Shown: one piece after another, positions 43,342 through 54,307 of the stretch
Layout: each line of letters opens with the position of its first letter
Numbering within the stretch: position 1 is the stretch's first letter
NCBI GenBank assembly: GCA_030077755.1
Contig: JAQJZZ010000011.1
Span: forward strand, 2,852,001 to 2,916,000
Source: Filosporella fistucella
Taxonomy: Eukaryota; Ascomycota; Leotiomycetes; Helotiales
Length of the DNA stretch: 64,000 nt
Reading direction: 5' to 3'
Program-made: the position numbers and the translations under genes
The notes under the pieces: generated by a model
Told to the model about the DNA's origin: nothing
Database searches by the model: none
The model's input: the letters and a program-made list of their open reading frames with translations, nothing else

Positions 43342-44877
43342 CTATATTGAGTCCTCACGACCTCTATCACTTGATTCTGATTCCATCTGCCGTCTCTTGA
43401 ATAATTTTCCTGGATTCATGTACCTCCATAACTCGAACAAGGAGAGCCCTGCAAGGATGAATGATAATCCTGCGAATATCTGGGGGTAAAGATACTCATG
43501 GCCGGAATCTGGTCGGCGAAGTTTGAGTGCAATGACTTCCGAGACTAAGAGAATGTAAGAAGAAGTCATACTTTTTGTTCCAGCAAACTTACAAAGAATA
43601 GGCAAGAATATTACTACCCACATAATCGACAATAAACTGGGTACCTGTTTTAGTCCAGCGACCTCTACAGAAATGGGTGCAACGGTCTATGTTGATTAGT
43701 ACAAGTGAGTTTCCAGATCTTCTCTTTGACTTACCATCCAAAACACTCCCACCACAGCACCACTGACTATAGCAAAGAAAATCGCCACTCCATAACTTTT
43801 CGCAGGTATCCAAATCGTGAAGCAGGTCAACCCACAAAAGAATGTCAACGACCCAGCAACCTGTATTCTACCTAGCTTATCACTGATAAATCCTGCTGCC
43901 GGTCTTCCAATTGCTGTCCCCAGGTTTAAATAGGCAGAAATAGCAGCAGCCTGATTTTTATTCAGTCCTATACTGACAGAAAATGCTGGTAATGAATATA
44001 AAAGTGTGATATATCCAAGCATACTCAGGAATCCCCATGATAATAACAAAAATACATCATACCTCACCAAAAGCTTGGTATCAAATCCTATCTGTGGAGG
44101 CTTGATAGCAGCATTTCGATTACGAATCAATGCAACAGCTAGCAAGTTCATAACACCACATATTATTGCAGTAATTCTGAAAGACCACGCGAGGGAGATA
44201 TCATCAATCATAGCCTGGATCCCAAAACTGAACAATAAACCTCCTACTCCTGATCCAGCAGATGAGATGCCTGTAGCTAGACTTCTTTTCTTGCTGAACC
44301 ATTGAGATAGAATGGGTGCGGAGGGAGTGAAGATAAACCCAAGACCGAGACCGAGAAGCAGACCTTGCGAGAGGTAGAGATGCCATATTTGGGATGCGTA
44401 GGAGGCTGATATGAAGCCAACTGTTTGGAGGAGAATACCGATTAGAATTGGAGGTTGAGTAGAAATTTTACGCATTATTGTTGTGACGAGCGGAGCGATT
44501 AGGAGGGAGATTGCGAATTGAAGGGAGCCGATTAGGGCGTAATCTAGGGAGGTAGCGGAGGGAAAGGAATTGGTTGAGAGGTAATGAGCTAGGTAGATGG
44601 AGTAGGACTATGAAGGGTTATTAGTAGGCCTAAATCTGCTTGGGGTTTCTTTCAGAATAGGGATAAAAAAGTTCTCTTAGCTTTGGTAGGGTAAGGTGGG
44701 AGAACTTACTGCTGTCTGGCCCCATGTGAATGCATTGATTGTAAATACCACTCCGACTTGCACCCATCCATATCCACCATCAGGAGGCGGCTCAGCATCG
44801 AATTGAGGATCTGGTGCTACAGCCGGAATAGTGGCATTGATAGGGACAGTGTGAAGCTCGGTTTGATTGTCTCTCAT
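43342..44877 (-). CDS. MFS monocarboxylate transporter-like protein, 445 aa
   Basis: Four exons on the minus strand: 44877-44710, 44607-43735, 43686-43593 and 43544-43342 (1338 nt, 445 aa). The start is set at MRDNQTEL; an upstream in-frame ATG at 44958 is less likely. The hallmark PPDGGYGWVQVGVVF (the DGGYGW signature of the MCT family) lies before TM1. Next come YSIYLAHYLSTNSFPSAT, GLGLGFIFTPSAPILSQWF, RSLATGISSAGSGVGGLLF, LNLGTAIGRPAAGFISDKLGR, and the last TM pair FAGLSFILAGLSLFELWRY. Twelve TM segments are expected at the plasma or organelle membrane. In yeast the MCH relatives do not move simple monocarboxylates well, so the substrate is open. Convergent with the NmrA-like gene; only 122 bp separate the stops. 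Confidence 0.87.
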
Positions 44878-45784
44878 TGTTGAGTGTGGGGTAATTCCTT
44901 TGGTCGTTTTATCATTAATGCAATAAATAAGAATTAAAAAAAAAGAGCAGTAACGCAAGAATTAATTTCAAGGAAAAATCAAAGGTGAAAATAATCATCA
45001 ATTGGAGATGTTTTCTTTCATCGTAGAAAGTCCCAAATAAGTTTTGTTTGGTAATGTGGGGTATTCCGGTTTCTTCAAGCTTCCCAAAGTGGGGTAATTT
45101 GAACTAACTGCCGCCTACCCGCAAGCGTCTACCGTATTCCATGGACTATTGTATAATGGAAATGATTCCGCTGTCTTGGTATATACTTGTCAAAAAGATG
45201 TCTTGAGGAAAGGGTCTCCAACAGGGGGCGGTGACATTCTCTAAGAAATCGGCAATTTAATATTGATGTGTCTTGTACTCAGTTTAGTGTCTAATCCCCT
45301 TATAATATCTGGAGAGATCGATTTTAAACGGAACTAACGAACTCCATCGAGGCGAGAAGGACGAAGATACTTAATGATAATGATAATGGTACCTTCCTTC
45401 GTGGGAGAATCTAATAATGCTCGTTGATTAACTCAGATTTGACCCGCGTTATTACAAGCGCAGCAAACTTGCACGCCAACGGACCTTTTTTTTTGAAAAT
45501 TTTTTTTTTTTTACTTGTTGGAAGTTTAAACATGCATGCAGATTTGTCCACATTTTGATTTCCCAAGTCGATAACTGAGAGATCAAAGTCTTCGTACAAG
45601 GGCTCCTCCGCTTTGTTGCCAGTACAATCTCAGTGATCTTAAAATCCCGGACCTTTATCGTCTTTCATACCAGCTTCAGAAGTAAAATCAATATGAATAC
45701 TGTCCGTCCATCTTGTATTGAGGACGAATCCGTAACTTGACTAATCGAACTTTAAAAGGTCAGGCAAGTCATTTCATCTGAGGC
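44878..45784. other. intergenic with poly-T tracts
   Basis: 907 bp, AT-rich, with two T-runs interrupted by GAAAA at about 45486-45512. No gene is supported. Confidence 0.5.
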
Positions 45785-46627
45785 TCATCTTCCAGTGGCA
45801 AGAGCGATCAACGTCGCCTGAAAATTGCCTATACGCTCAAGCAAACGCTCCAAACGTTGCCAACAAACCTCTTCTCTTGGCTCTAGATTACTAGCAAGCC
45901 GCAGAACGTCCTCAGGCCGTGTAAAACAAGCCGCAGCATCCCAAACTCCGCCAAATTTGGTATAGCATCGCTGCTAGTAGACGTTCTCTCCCCACAAACT
46001 CGGATTGTGAAATATGCAATCTCTTCTTCAACTTTGTCAACAACATAATCACTCTCCATCCCACTGTCATCATCAATTCCATATCTGTACGAAGAATTGA
46101 GGACAATTGAAGACTCTCAAAGGAAAGAACGATGAGGTACGTGTTTGAATATCCTGTTTGCGCCAGATTCGCCTTGCGAAGATGGCTTTCAGTGACAGTG
46201 ACAGTGACCTCGATCTTGCTCGACCTGAGAAGACAAGGTTGCGCAGTATTGGAATCTTCACCAAGTCTCTAACTGTCAACAGATAAGCAACAAATTACAA
46301 ATCTATCCTAGCTGTACCAGCCCTGGAATGGCTCTCAGCTGCTGTAAAGCAGCCATAAAGCATGGCTCCAGCCTAGCTTGCCAGCCCATTCAATGGAGCT
46401 GTCCAAACGTCCGAACTGGAGCAATTGCTCACCGTGAGTGTACTACCAAACCTCAAGCATAGACTACCTTCTGACTGCTCCTGCAAATAGACAGGTGCGG
46501 CGACGCCGTTAAAGTGTTCCTCATTGAATTGCCGGTCCCTCCAATCTGGCTTTTGAATGCCGAGATCCCTCGGACCGTACAATATGGCGATCCCAAATGC
46601 AACTGATGGGCCTTCAGGCGTGATAGT
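45785..46627 (-). pseudogene. unidentified locus with coding-like segments, probably decayed
   Basis: Minus strand. From about 46627 an open frame of 84 codons reads LTITPEGPSVAFGIAILYGP, then a charged middle, and ends NGLAS-stop at 46373. Another frame continues ARLEPCFMAALQQLRAIPGL up to a GTACAG donor; after a CTGTTGACAG acceptor it reads RDLVKIPILRNLVFSG. Further down, separate frames read GIDDDSGMESDYVVDKVEEEIAYF and EDVLRLASNLEPREEVCWQRLERLLERIG, ending with a TGA at 45785-45787. The segments look like one protein broken by stops and shifts, or a multi-intron gene I cannot join. I recognise no domain. Confidence 0.3.
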
Positions 46628-47852
46628 AAGTTGTACCTCTCACATCTCTATAAATTATATGATTAGGAATTAATAGAGCTGTCAAATGCTAACTGTTGTG
46701 CGCTGAGCAAGCTAGTATTGTAGAACAACTCAATCATCATATATTTCTATACTCTCCACTCAAAGCCTCGGTGTTGAGTCATCTTATCTGGTCACTATTC
46801 TCGCTCTCTGCAGCTCAATGCTCGACTAACACTTGATAGGCATTCGCTCATAGAATCTACCACGAGCTGAAACTCGCGTTACCAGGCTCATGCGCAAGAG
46901 GAGGCGATCACAGGCAGCGAGTTGGCCCTCCTTCAAAACGTTAGATACGAGCATAACTGAGATGAATTGAACTCAGCCTGCTAGTACAGCAGCCATAAAG
47001 CATATCTCTGGGCTTGGTGGGGCTACAAATGAAGGTACACAGGTGAAGTGAGACTCCACCCACAATCCACGTCTCCCCTCACCACTCCAATCAATGGCTT
47101 GGAATTCGCAGAGATCTTCTTGCTGACCATATCAATATGTAAGATAGAACAAACAAATTTCGATCGGGTTCTGATAATACACAAATACAATTAGAAGACT
47201 TTTGTTTGCTTTGGCTGATGGCAAGCTTGTTGCCCAGCTTGTGGTAGACGATTGTGCTTGAAACTCTGTTTTGTTTGAAGCCAATCTAAGGCCCGCAGAT
47301 TGGCCAGACAATACACATAATGGGGACATATAAGTGTATGTGTTCATACATTCAATCACTTTGGTCAAGTCGACTCTATACTCCCTTATGAAACTGCTTT
47401 GTGTCTTTGTTTTGTCTTATGATATATCGTCAGATGTCATACAAGTTTTGAGTTTTCGAGTTTTCGTTGAGCATCTAGTGAAGCTCTTTCTGTCCGGTCA
47501 AATTAGACCCAAATAGTTTGAGTCAACAGCCTAAGAAGAATAACACAAAATCATCTTTCCGTGCCGAAATAACATTAACGGCAATTCATACTCCCTCTCT
47601 GTACATCCATGGACTCATGTTCGAAGGATACTTCCTACCAGAGAGGGACACAGAAGAATTGCCATGATTCAGAGGGAAAAAGCGAGGGAGTAGAAGCAGC
47701 TTAACAAGGTCACAAGAAGTACTTTCTAGACCTGATTACGATGTGTAGGAGAAAATCACCGCTCTGGGAATTCTCTCTGTACTTCTTTACCATCCCATAT
47801 GGCCTCTACTTGAGTACGCTTGGGACCACTTTGGAAGAAGGGAGCGGGTGGC
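46628..47852. other. intergenic, no confident gene
   Basis: 1.2 kb. It contains a second copy of the 17-bp string CAGCAGCCATAAAGCAT (about 46987), also present (from AGCAGCC on) near 46347 inside the unidentified locus, suggesting a small local duplication. No gene is supported. Confidence 0.45.
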
Positions 47853-48230
47853 ATGTCCACTAGGGGCAGCATCCAGGACGGACGAGCAGCACCAGAGTCA
47901 GATCCTTTTGACCTGGGGCCGTTTATCCAGAAGAAAATTGATGACCTCTACAAGCAGGATGAGAAGATAGCTCAGCGATCAATGGCCGCTGAGAACAAGA
48001 TCCTTCATGAGATGCAGAGAATGTGGAAGGAGCACCCAGGCTTGCAAAAGATGCAGCGAGAGGGCCGTGAAAATGAAGCCGTCGTGATTCTGGCCCAGAC
48101 AAAAGCCAGTGCGTATAAGAAAGCTGGCTTAAGCCACCTCCACATAACCATCACGCTTATCTACAGACACTGTATCATCAACATATTGAGATACAAGACA
48201 GATGTGATGAGAGGGCTACATTCCTATTGA
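47853..48230 (+). CDS. hypothetical protein, 125 aa
   Basis: A single ORF from the ATG at 47853 (MSTRGSIQDGRAA). The frame is open about 11 codons further upstream without another ATG. The central part is strongly helical and charged (FIQKKIDDLYKQDEKIAQRS, then ENKILHEMQRMWKEH), consistent with a coiled coil. The last 35 residues are of different character (LSHLHITITLIYRHC) and may really be intron or UTR. A splice donor was not pinned down. I recognise no family. Confidence rests on codon character of the first 90 residues only. Confidence 0.4.
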   Translation: MSTRGSIQDGRAAPESDPFDLGPFIQKKIDDLYKQDEKIAQRSMAAENKILHEMQRMWKEHPGLQKMQREGRENEAVVILAQTKASAYKKAGLSHLHITITLIYRHCIINILRYKTDVMRGLHSY

Positions 48231-48479
48231 AGATCGTGGGATCAGTAGGATCATACAGCGCCCTCCAACGAAAAAAGTGGAGAACACACCACTATAGTGA
48301 GTGATAACTTCGCCTTTGAAAGACGTATTCACTAATTGACGAATCTGGCGCAGAGAAAAACAGACAGAGACGAAACTTCGCTCATCGATCTGTTTCCTCT
48401 TTGGCAGTCTACATCAGCAAGAAATCACCAATCAACAACAAAACAACCAAACAAGTAAATTTCGACCATCTCCATCCCA

Positions 48480-49335
48480 ATGGCTGCTTCTCTTCCATCT
48501 CCTGCTGCTTTTGGACCCGGCAACTGGCCTCTGCCAGCGACGTTGGTTGGCCTTTCGGCCACCCACCGAGCTCGGTATGCCAATCTGCACGCCGGTAAGT
48601 TTCTTTCGCTGAAGCCCTCAATCTACACAAGAAGAAGCATTCTGACAAAACTTCGTTTTGACAGTGGTAACTTTAATCGAAAAAATCAACCGAACGGTGC
48701 CTGGATACACCAGCGATGACCAAGTCGGCTACACTCGCTGGCAAGCGATGCTCCCATTGTGGAATGCCCAGAGCCCCGACGGCACCGCATGCACCAGCCA
48801 CCACTCATTGCGAAGCCGATACTCCAAGGCGAAGACGGAGCTTCGTGGACTGATCACTCGGAACACAAATGCTACCGTCGGTGGGATCGCCCTCGCGGGT
48901 GGCCCTTCACCACAAACTAGACAAGTTTCTGCCGTTGCCCCGGCCAATGTTCCTGCTCAGGCTGTAAGTAATGTCCCTTTTCATTCCATATACTGTATGC
49001 CATATTCCTCGTTCATTCCGTGTGCCAGTTGGCGACAGAGAATATGGCATCATGAGAAGAAGAAGAAGCTCCAAGCCTCTCCTTCTTTGACGTTTATACA
49101 TTCCTGTCGAGGCGGAGAATGAATGACGGATTCATTCTTCCAGTACCAGCAACTAACAACATTTCAATAGCGAACTCCTCTTCCAAACGGCCGCATGGAA
49201 GTTCCATATTGGGCCGAGCTCGCCAGAATCTACGACGACGGCGACGACGAAGAGGATGCCGATTCGAGTGACGAAGAGGAGATTGAGAGAAGCGGACGAG
49301 CGTGTCTGGACGTTTTCGGGTTCTCTTCGTCGTGA
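48480..49335 (+). CDS. GNWPLP-motif hypothetical protein, copy 1, 192 aa
   Basis: Three exons: 48480-48594, 48665-48963 and 49171-49335 (579 nt, 192 aa), all phases closing. The N-terminus is MAASLPSPAAFGPGNWPLPATLVGLS, followed across intron 1 by an alpha-helical segment (VVTLIEKINRTVPGY), then DDQVGYTRWQAMLPLWN, and a basic region SRYSKAKTELRGLI. The C-terminal exon is acidic (YDDGDDEEDADSSDEEEIE). No known domain is recognised. A broken paralogue with the same exon plan lies 590 bp downstream (49923-50611), which strongly supports this model. The W-x-x-M/L-x-P-L-W/Y-N block, conserved between the copies, is the likely functional core. No signal peptide or membrane segment. Confidence 0.7.
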
Positions 49336-49922
49336 AGAGCTCGGTAGACTTGGGAGAAATTTGTTAAAGGAACCGTCCGGGAGACGTGGACGAGATGAAG
49401 GGAATGACAATGGGGAGGAGACTTGAGACTCCAGATGCCCTCCATCGCTTCTTCGACACGATGTGATGTTTTTATGCTCTTTCTTCTCTTCATTTCTGTT
49501 TTTAAATCTATATCCCACAAAATGGCTGGTAGTCAGCGGGGAGATTCGAGCAGCCAAATCGCTTCTTCAACATTCTTTGCTTTGTTCATGTTTTCCCTCA
49601 TTCTGTTCCTGTTCCCCAAATTTATATCCCCACAGAACCGCTGGCAGTCAGCGGAGATTCGAGCAGTGACTGCCCGTTCAAACCATCCGAATTTCTCTTC
49701 TCCTACATATAAGAACGCAAATTCAATGGACAATAGGACAATACGAAGGATAGCAGTGTCTCATCAGAGTTTAGCGAGCTCGATACCGTCGCCGCAGACA
49801 TTCACACAACGCATCACCCTTTTGATCTTTCCTCTCTTCAACCATCTCAAAGATCACAATTGTCGATCCCACCATCACATCTCCAAAACATCCAATTGTA
49901 CAATCCCACCAAGCCTATCAAA
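49336..49922. other. spacer between paralogues, with a direct repeat
   Basis: 587 bp. It carries a 44-45 bp imperfect direct repeat (annotated separately). The open frame across this region is a chance ORF. Confidence 0.55.
49509..49666 (+). repeat. imperfect direct repeat, units 49509-49553 and 49623-49666
   Basis: Two copies of about 45 bp, beginning TATATCCC and ending AGATTCGAGCAG, with about 5 differences, offset by about 114 bp. Flanking text (CTTTCTTCTCTTCATTTCTG against CATTCTGTTCCTGTTCCCC) is weakly similar, so the duplication unit may be about 114 bp with decay outside the core. Confidence 0.7.
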
Positions 49923-50611
49923 ATGGCCACAATCTCCCTCGTGTCTCCAATTGAATTTGGCAACTGGCCTCTCCCCGATGCTCTGGTTGGCTTGTCCTCC
50001 CAGAAGAGAGCCGAGTATACTCGGCATTACCATAGTCAGTCTTCCCGAGGCTTTACGTCCCTTGATCTCCAGCTTCAGGTCGAAGAATATACTGACATTC
50101 TTTTGAAGAGATGGTCTAGATCGAGACGCTCAACCAACAAGTCCCAGGCTACGCTGGGCTGGCTCGCATCGGCGATGCTCGTTTCCCGCTCTTGATCCCA
50201 TTGTACAACCAAGCCGTCCCGAGCAGACGACCTTTCACCAACGCCAAGGATCTGCAGAACAAGTGGTCCCTTTGCAAGAGACACATGTTCCGTCTCATTG
50301 ACGAGCATGTGCGGGGGCTGCCCTCGCGGGTGGTCCAGTGAACCCGCCACTATCTGCTGGGTCTTCGGCTGCGGTTCCCGTTGATCAGGGCTCGGTGATC
50401 GCTCCCTTGTTGTCGGCTCCTGTAAGTACAATCCATTCGTATCATTGTTCTTGCCTGGATATACTAGTGTTCTCAGTTCTAGAGTTCGAGCAAATAGCTG
50501 ACTTTCTTTCCCAAGGCGCACCCGCTTCCAACGACCGGTCACTACGCCTCGACTGCACCCACGAGGCCAAGTTGGAGCAGGTACTACTTCGAGTCGGACG
50601 GGGAGGACTGA
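49923..50611 (+). pseudogene. GNWPLP-motif protein, copy 2 (broken)
   Basis: Exon plan parallels copy 1: 49923-50034 (MATISLVSPIEFGNWPLPDALVGLS), 50109-50421 and 50516-50611. Homologous blocks include IETLNQQVPGYAG, ARFPLLIPLYNQA and ALAGGPVNPPLS, and the last exon ends acidic (FESDGED). Exon 2 begins with ATG GTC TAG ATC GAG, where a sense codon is expected, and a net frameshift lies before the ALAGG block (exon 2 is out of phase by one base). So the copy has one stop and one shift relative to copy 1. An unusual acceptor cannot be fully excluded, but no choice I tried rescues the frame. Confidence 0.6.
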
Positions 50612-51742
50612 GACGGAGGGGAGGATATTTTGTGTTTGCTTGTTGTGTGGTTTGTCCCGGGGACGTTGTGGTGGAAGTGATAGACGGAGATGAAGAGAGA
50701 GAATGAGACGGGCCGAAGTGCCTGATGACAATCGATTGATTGACACTTTTGACATTGTGAAATGTGAGGAGAGAGTACGATTTGATTCCGCCTCGAGGTC
50801 TCGAGCTCGGACATTTGAAGGCCAAGTGGCTAGTGAGAAAGAATGAGGTATGGGTCTGTTGGAAATGTGTAGCCTACATCCGAGGAGTTGTTGGCTGGAG
50901 GTAGAAAGAGGCTTGTCCTGAACGATGAAGCGGTTTTCTAGCTGAACACAGAATACACTGACATCAATTTTCGGTCCGGAAAAGTTGCCTGGATCTAAAA
51001 TTCAACAATCGCGATGCATCAAGTGTTGAAAAGACGACTCGTAGGTCGGCAGGAAAGAGGTATCTATTGACCTACAGTGGATATTTCAACTGTAAACGAG
51101 TTAGCAAAGTGCTGATGATTTGTTGGGTGGGGATGCAGAGAGGCCAGCTGTAGATGTGCGATGAGCTATTTTTCAATCGTGAACTGAGGGGTGGTATTTC
51201 TAGAATACAAGCTCTCTTCTCAACTGATCTCGACGGAAATTATGGCTCCTTCGGTATTGGAGATTTACTGGCGAGTACCGTTGTGAAGGTTTGTCGGGAC
51301 TCATTGCGAGGCTTCTTAGCTTGAGGGAAAAGAGAAGCAGGAGATGTCTGAGAGGATAAACCCCCGTCTTGGAACTGGAGCAATGTTGTCACAAGCAAAT
51401 TCTTCCCTGAAGTTGAAAACTGGCTCATTATTCCTAGGAAGCGTGGAAGATCAATTTCTTCTTGACCGAGTGCCATTGAAACCGTTTTGTGGCCCATTTG
51501 CAAAACCCGTTTTAAGGATGAATTGGTTAAAACTTCAAGATGGAGTTGTTGTTCTCGCGAAAGATAGTCAGCTTAGTCAGCAGTAAGCCAACTCCGATTT
51601 CACCGGCTTCCGGTGGACCAAGAAAGGCGCAGTACTTAACCAGAATTCATTGTTCTGAATATTTGAGTGCAATCTTCACTTTTCTCATCTTTTGCCTACC
51701 AGAGAATCAGTAAAATATGCAAACATCGCAACATCGACGTCA
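50612..51742. other. intergenic, no gene recognised
   Basis: 1.1 kb with short ORFs only, none supported. It contains the promoter of the next regulator gene. Confidence 0.5.
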
Positions 51743-53970
51743 ATGATGGAGTATCATAACACGACTGGATCCCCAGCTCAATCTACCAGCAGGCCCCATC
51801 TTCGAGCGTGTTCGAGCTGTGCTCGTGCCAAGGTCAAATGCGTTGCAGCAGATGGGTCCAACTCGAAGTGCCAAAGGTATGCGTACTCTCAAGGTAGGTA
51901 TCAATACCGATGAAGCTGATTGGATTAGATGCGAACGTCTTGGAAAACCGTGTGAGCCATCACTGGTGCGTGCTAGAGCACCACCAAGGAGACGGCGAGC
52001 GTCAGAGACGAAGTGAGTCGCATCAGTAACAGATAATCAGAAATTGACCACTTTCCAAAGGAGGGCCGAGAAACACAGAGTTGAGAGTTTGGAGCAAAAA
52101 CTAGATGGCCTTGTCACGTTACTCAAACACGGCCAGGATATTCCAAATGTCAATATTGGTTCTCCCCGGTTTCCAACAAGCTTCACGGAGGCAACAAACG
52201 TTACTAGCGCTCCTACAGTACAGTTACCAGCCACAAGATGCCACCTCTCGAGTACGAAACTATCTACCGAAGATCCAGTGGCGTGGGAAGTCCGTCTCCA
52301 CGAAGGAGGCCCAATTCGACAACGATTCGGGCTAGAAGATGCCACGAACACAACAAATACTGTGCTGGCGCCTCTCTTGAAACCTCCAGCCAAGATTATT
52401 GATAGCTGGGATGACTCTAATCCCTCTTCTTTCACACTTCCAGAACTTGATATGGGTGCTGAAGATCCCGAGCAAATGTTGGATCGTTTTCGAAATGAGA
52501 TGAACCCGAATTTTCCCTTCGTTAGTATTCCGGATCAGCTATATTCCACCCGACTTCGGAGAACCAAACCTTCTCTTTACACAGCTATAATGGCAGTCAC
52601 ATCTCGCGATACCGCCAGACAAGCAAAAATTGATCAGCTATTTGTGCGACAAATCGCTGAGCGAATAGTCGTGAATGGACATCGGAATCTGGATCTCTTA
52701 CTTGCAATTCTTACTTATCTTGCATGGTATATTTACTCCGAGGGCTATAGTTGCATCGATTGACTGCTTCCAGGAATATTTTAAATTTTCACGACATACC
52801 ACAAATCACCTCGCTGCTTACATGTGCTACTACACTCATCGCGGATCTGCGATTGAATAGACCACCCCCGAAAGACCAATCTGGCGGCGAAAAGCATCTT
52901 CAAAGCCCGTCACATGTGGGATCCCTCCACCCCGGAGGCCGAAAGTACGAGGAACGACGAGCAGTGCTGGGTTATTGGTATCTTAATGCTGTGTATGAAC
53001 TTTGGTTTCCATCCTCTCTCCACTGCTAATGCTTATCAGACTCAATCCATTTTTCCATAGACTGGAGAATCCAGTGTGGTTGCCATATCTAGATGAGTGT
53101 CTACAGGTATTATCAACTTCATCGGATCATCGACATGACAGATTTACGGTAGCTCTGGTGCGAATCCAGCTGGTAGGAGAGAGGATTGCAAACAGTCCAT
53201 GGAGGAGTGCACCTTCCTCAGATCAACTTGTGGCTGCAGCAATTCCTTCTCTTGTTGTCCATTCTATCCAAAACCAGATAAACACGATACAGAAGGAGTT
53301 CGCGTGGGAAGTAGACCATAACGGTAAGGGTGCTCCGTGTTTTATCATTCTGCAAAATCATTGATATTGTGTCACAGTTCATGTCTTCTTGTCTCTACGT
53401 AGCATCGAGGTATCTCTCTATAAGATAGGCCTCTCAAAATCCCCTGCGTTGGCAACTTTTAATGACAAGGACTTTAATCGACTGAATTATCTATTCGCAT
53501 GCACTCAAGCTGTCAGATCCTTCTTCGAGACTTACATAGCAATACCAGCCGCCCAGTACCACACTTTGCCATTCATATCAGGAGTTCAGGTTGCCTGGAA
53601 CTCTGGAGTTCTTCAGCTACTGTCAACATTTGAGCATCCAGATTGGGATTTGTCATGGGTTCGAAATACGATTAGTTTCACAGGCACCCTGTATCAACTT
53701 GCTGATCGTTACACACAATGCAAGCAGGAACTTCGAATCGACCCACATACTGCTTCTTGCAATGACATATATTCACAATCCGCAATCATGTTTCGGGTTC
53801 TGGCAGACGCTTTCGCCGCAAAACATGGAACGGAGCAATCACGTGAATCCTCCGAACTGACTGGCCAGCTTAATCCCGAGATGTTGGATTTCCTGATCGG
53901 AGATGGTGTTGATTTTCTCGATGATTCATGGATGCGAGACTTCATGGGACCTTGGAACCCTGCTGCCTAA
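51743..53970 (+). CDS. Zn2Cys6 transcription factor, 659 aa
   Basis: Six exons: 51743-51876, 51929-52012, 52061-52726, 52774-52992, 53040-53323 and 53378-53970 (1980 nt, all phases close). The frame is open upstream of the ATG but has no earlier ATG. The zinc cluster spans intron 1: Cys23-x2-Cys26-x6-Cys33-x9-Cys43-x2-Cys46-x6-Cys53, followed by a basic linker (PPRRRRASETK) and a short coiled coil (VESLEQKLDGLVTLL). The fungal regulator middle region includes LAILTYLAW|NILNFHDIPQITSLL, ADLRLNRPP, ERRAVLGYWYLNAV and WLPYLDECLQVL. It is a nuclear regulator. It lies 337 bp upstream of, and on the same strand as, an MFS exporter, a common arrangement for a pump and its controller (inference). Confidence 0.85.
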
Positions 53971-54307
53971 TTATATGTCTTATTGAAGATTTGTGGAAGA
54001 CGGCAGTTTGAACCCCCTGTTTTGCTCCGTGTCGGGAACCGAGTCGAGCAATGTCACCGCCCCGTGTCCGTTCGACCCAATCACAATACATGGATGAACC
54101 CAACGGCCGTTGACGACAATAATGCAATTCCCGTTCCATCGAGTTATAAGAGGCGGAATTTTAACTTTCAGAAAAGCATATCAGATTGAGGCTGACTCGC
54201 ATTTCTCGTATTTTCAATCATTCTGAGACATTGGACGGTTTTATCGTCGCGAGCACGTGACGCCGACAGTTTCCTACCTACATCAACATTTCTCTGTCGT
54301 TGCAAAA
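53971..54307. other. promoter region of MFS exporter
   Basis: 337 bp. It contains TCGGGAACCGAG (about 54031) with CGG and CCG triplets, and CACGTGAC (54255-54262), an E-box-like sequence. Confidence 0.5.

Noticed and set aside
49423..50106. 227-codon plus ORF across the GNWPLP spacer
   Set aside because: Out of frame with the paralogue exon and low complexity; the paralogue frame is supported by homology to copy 1.
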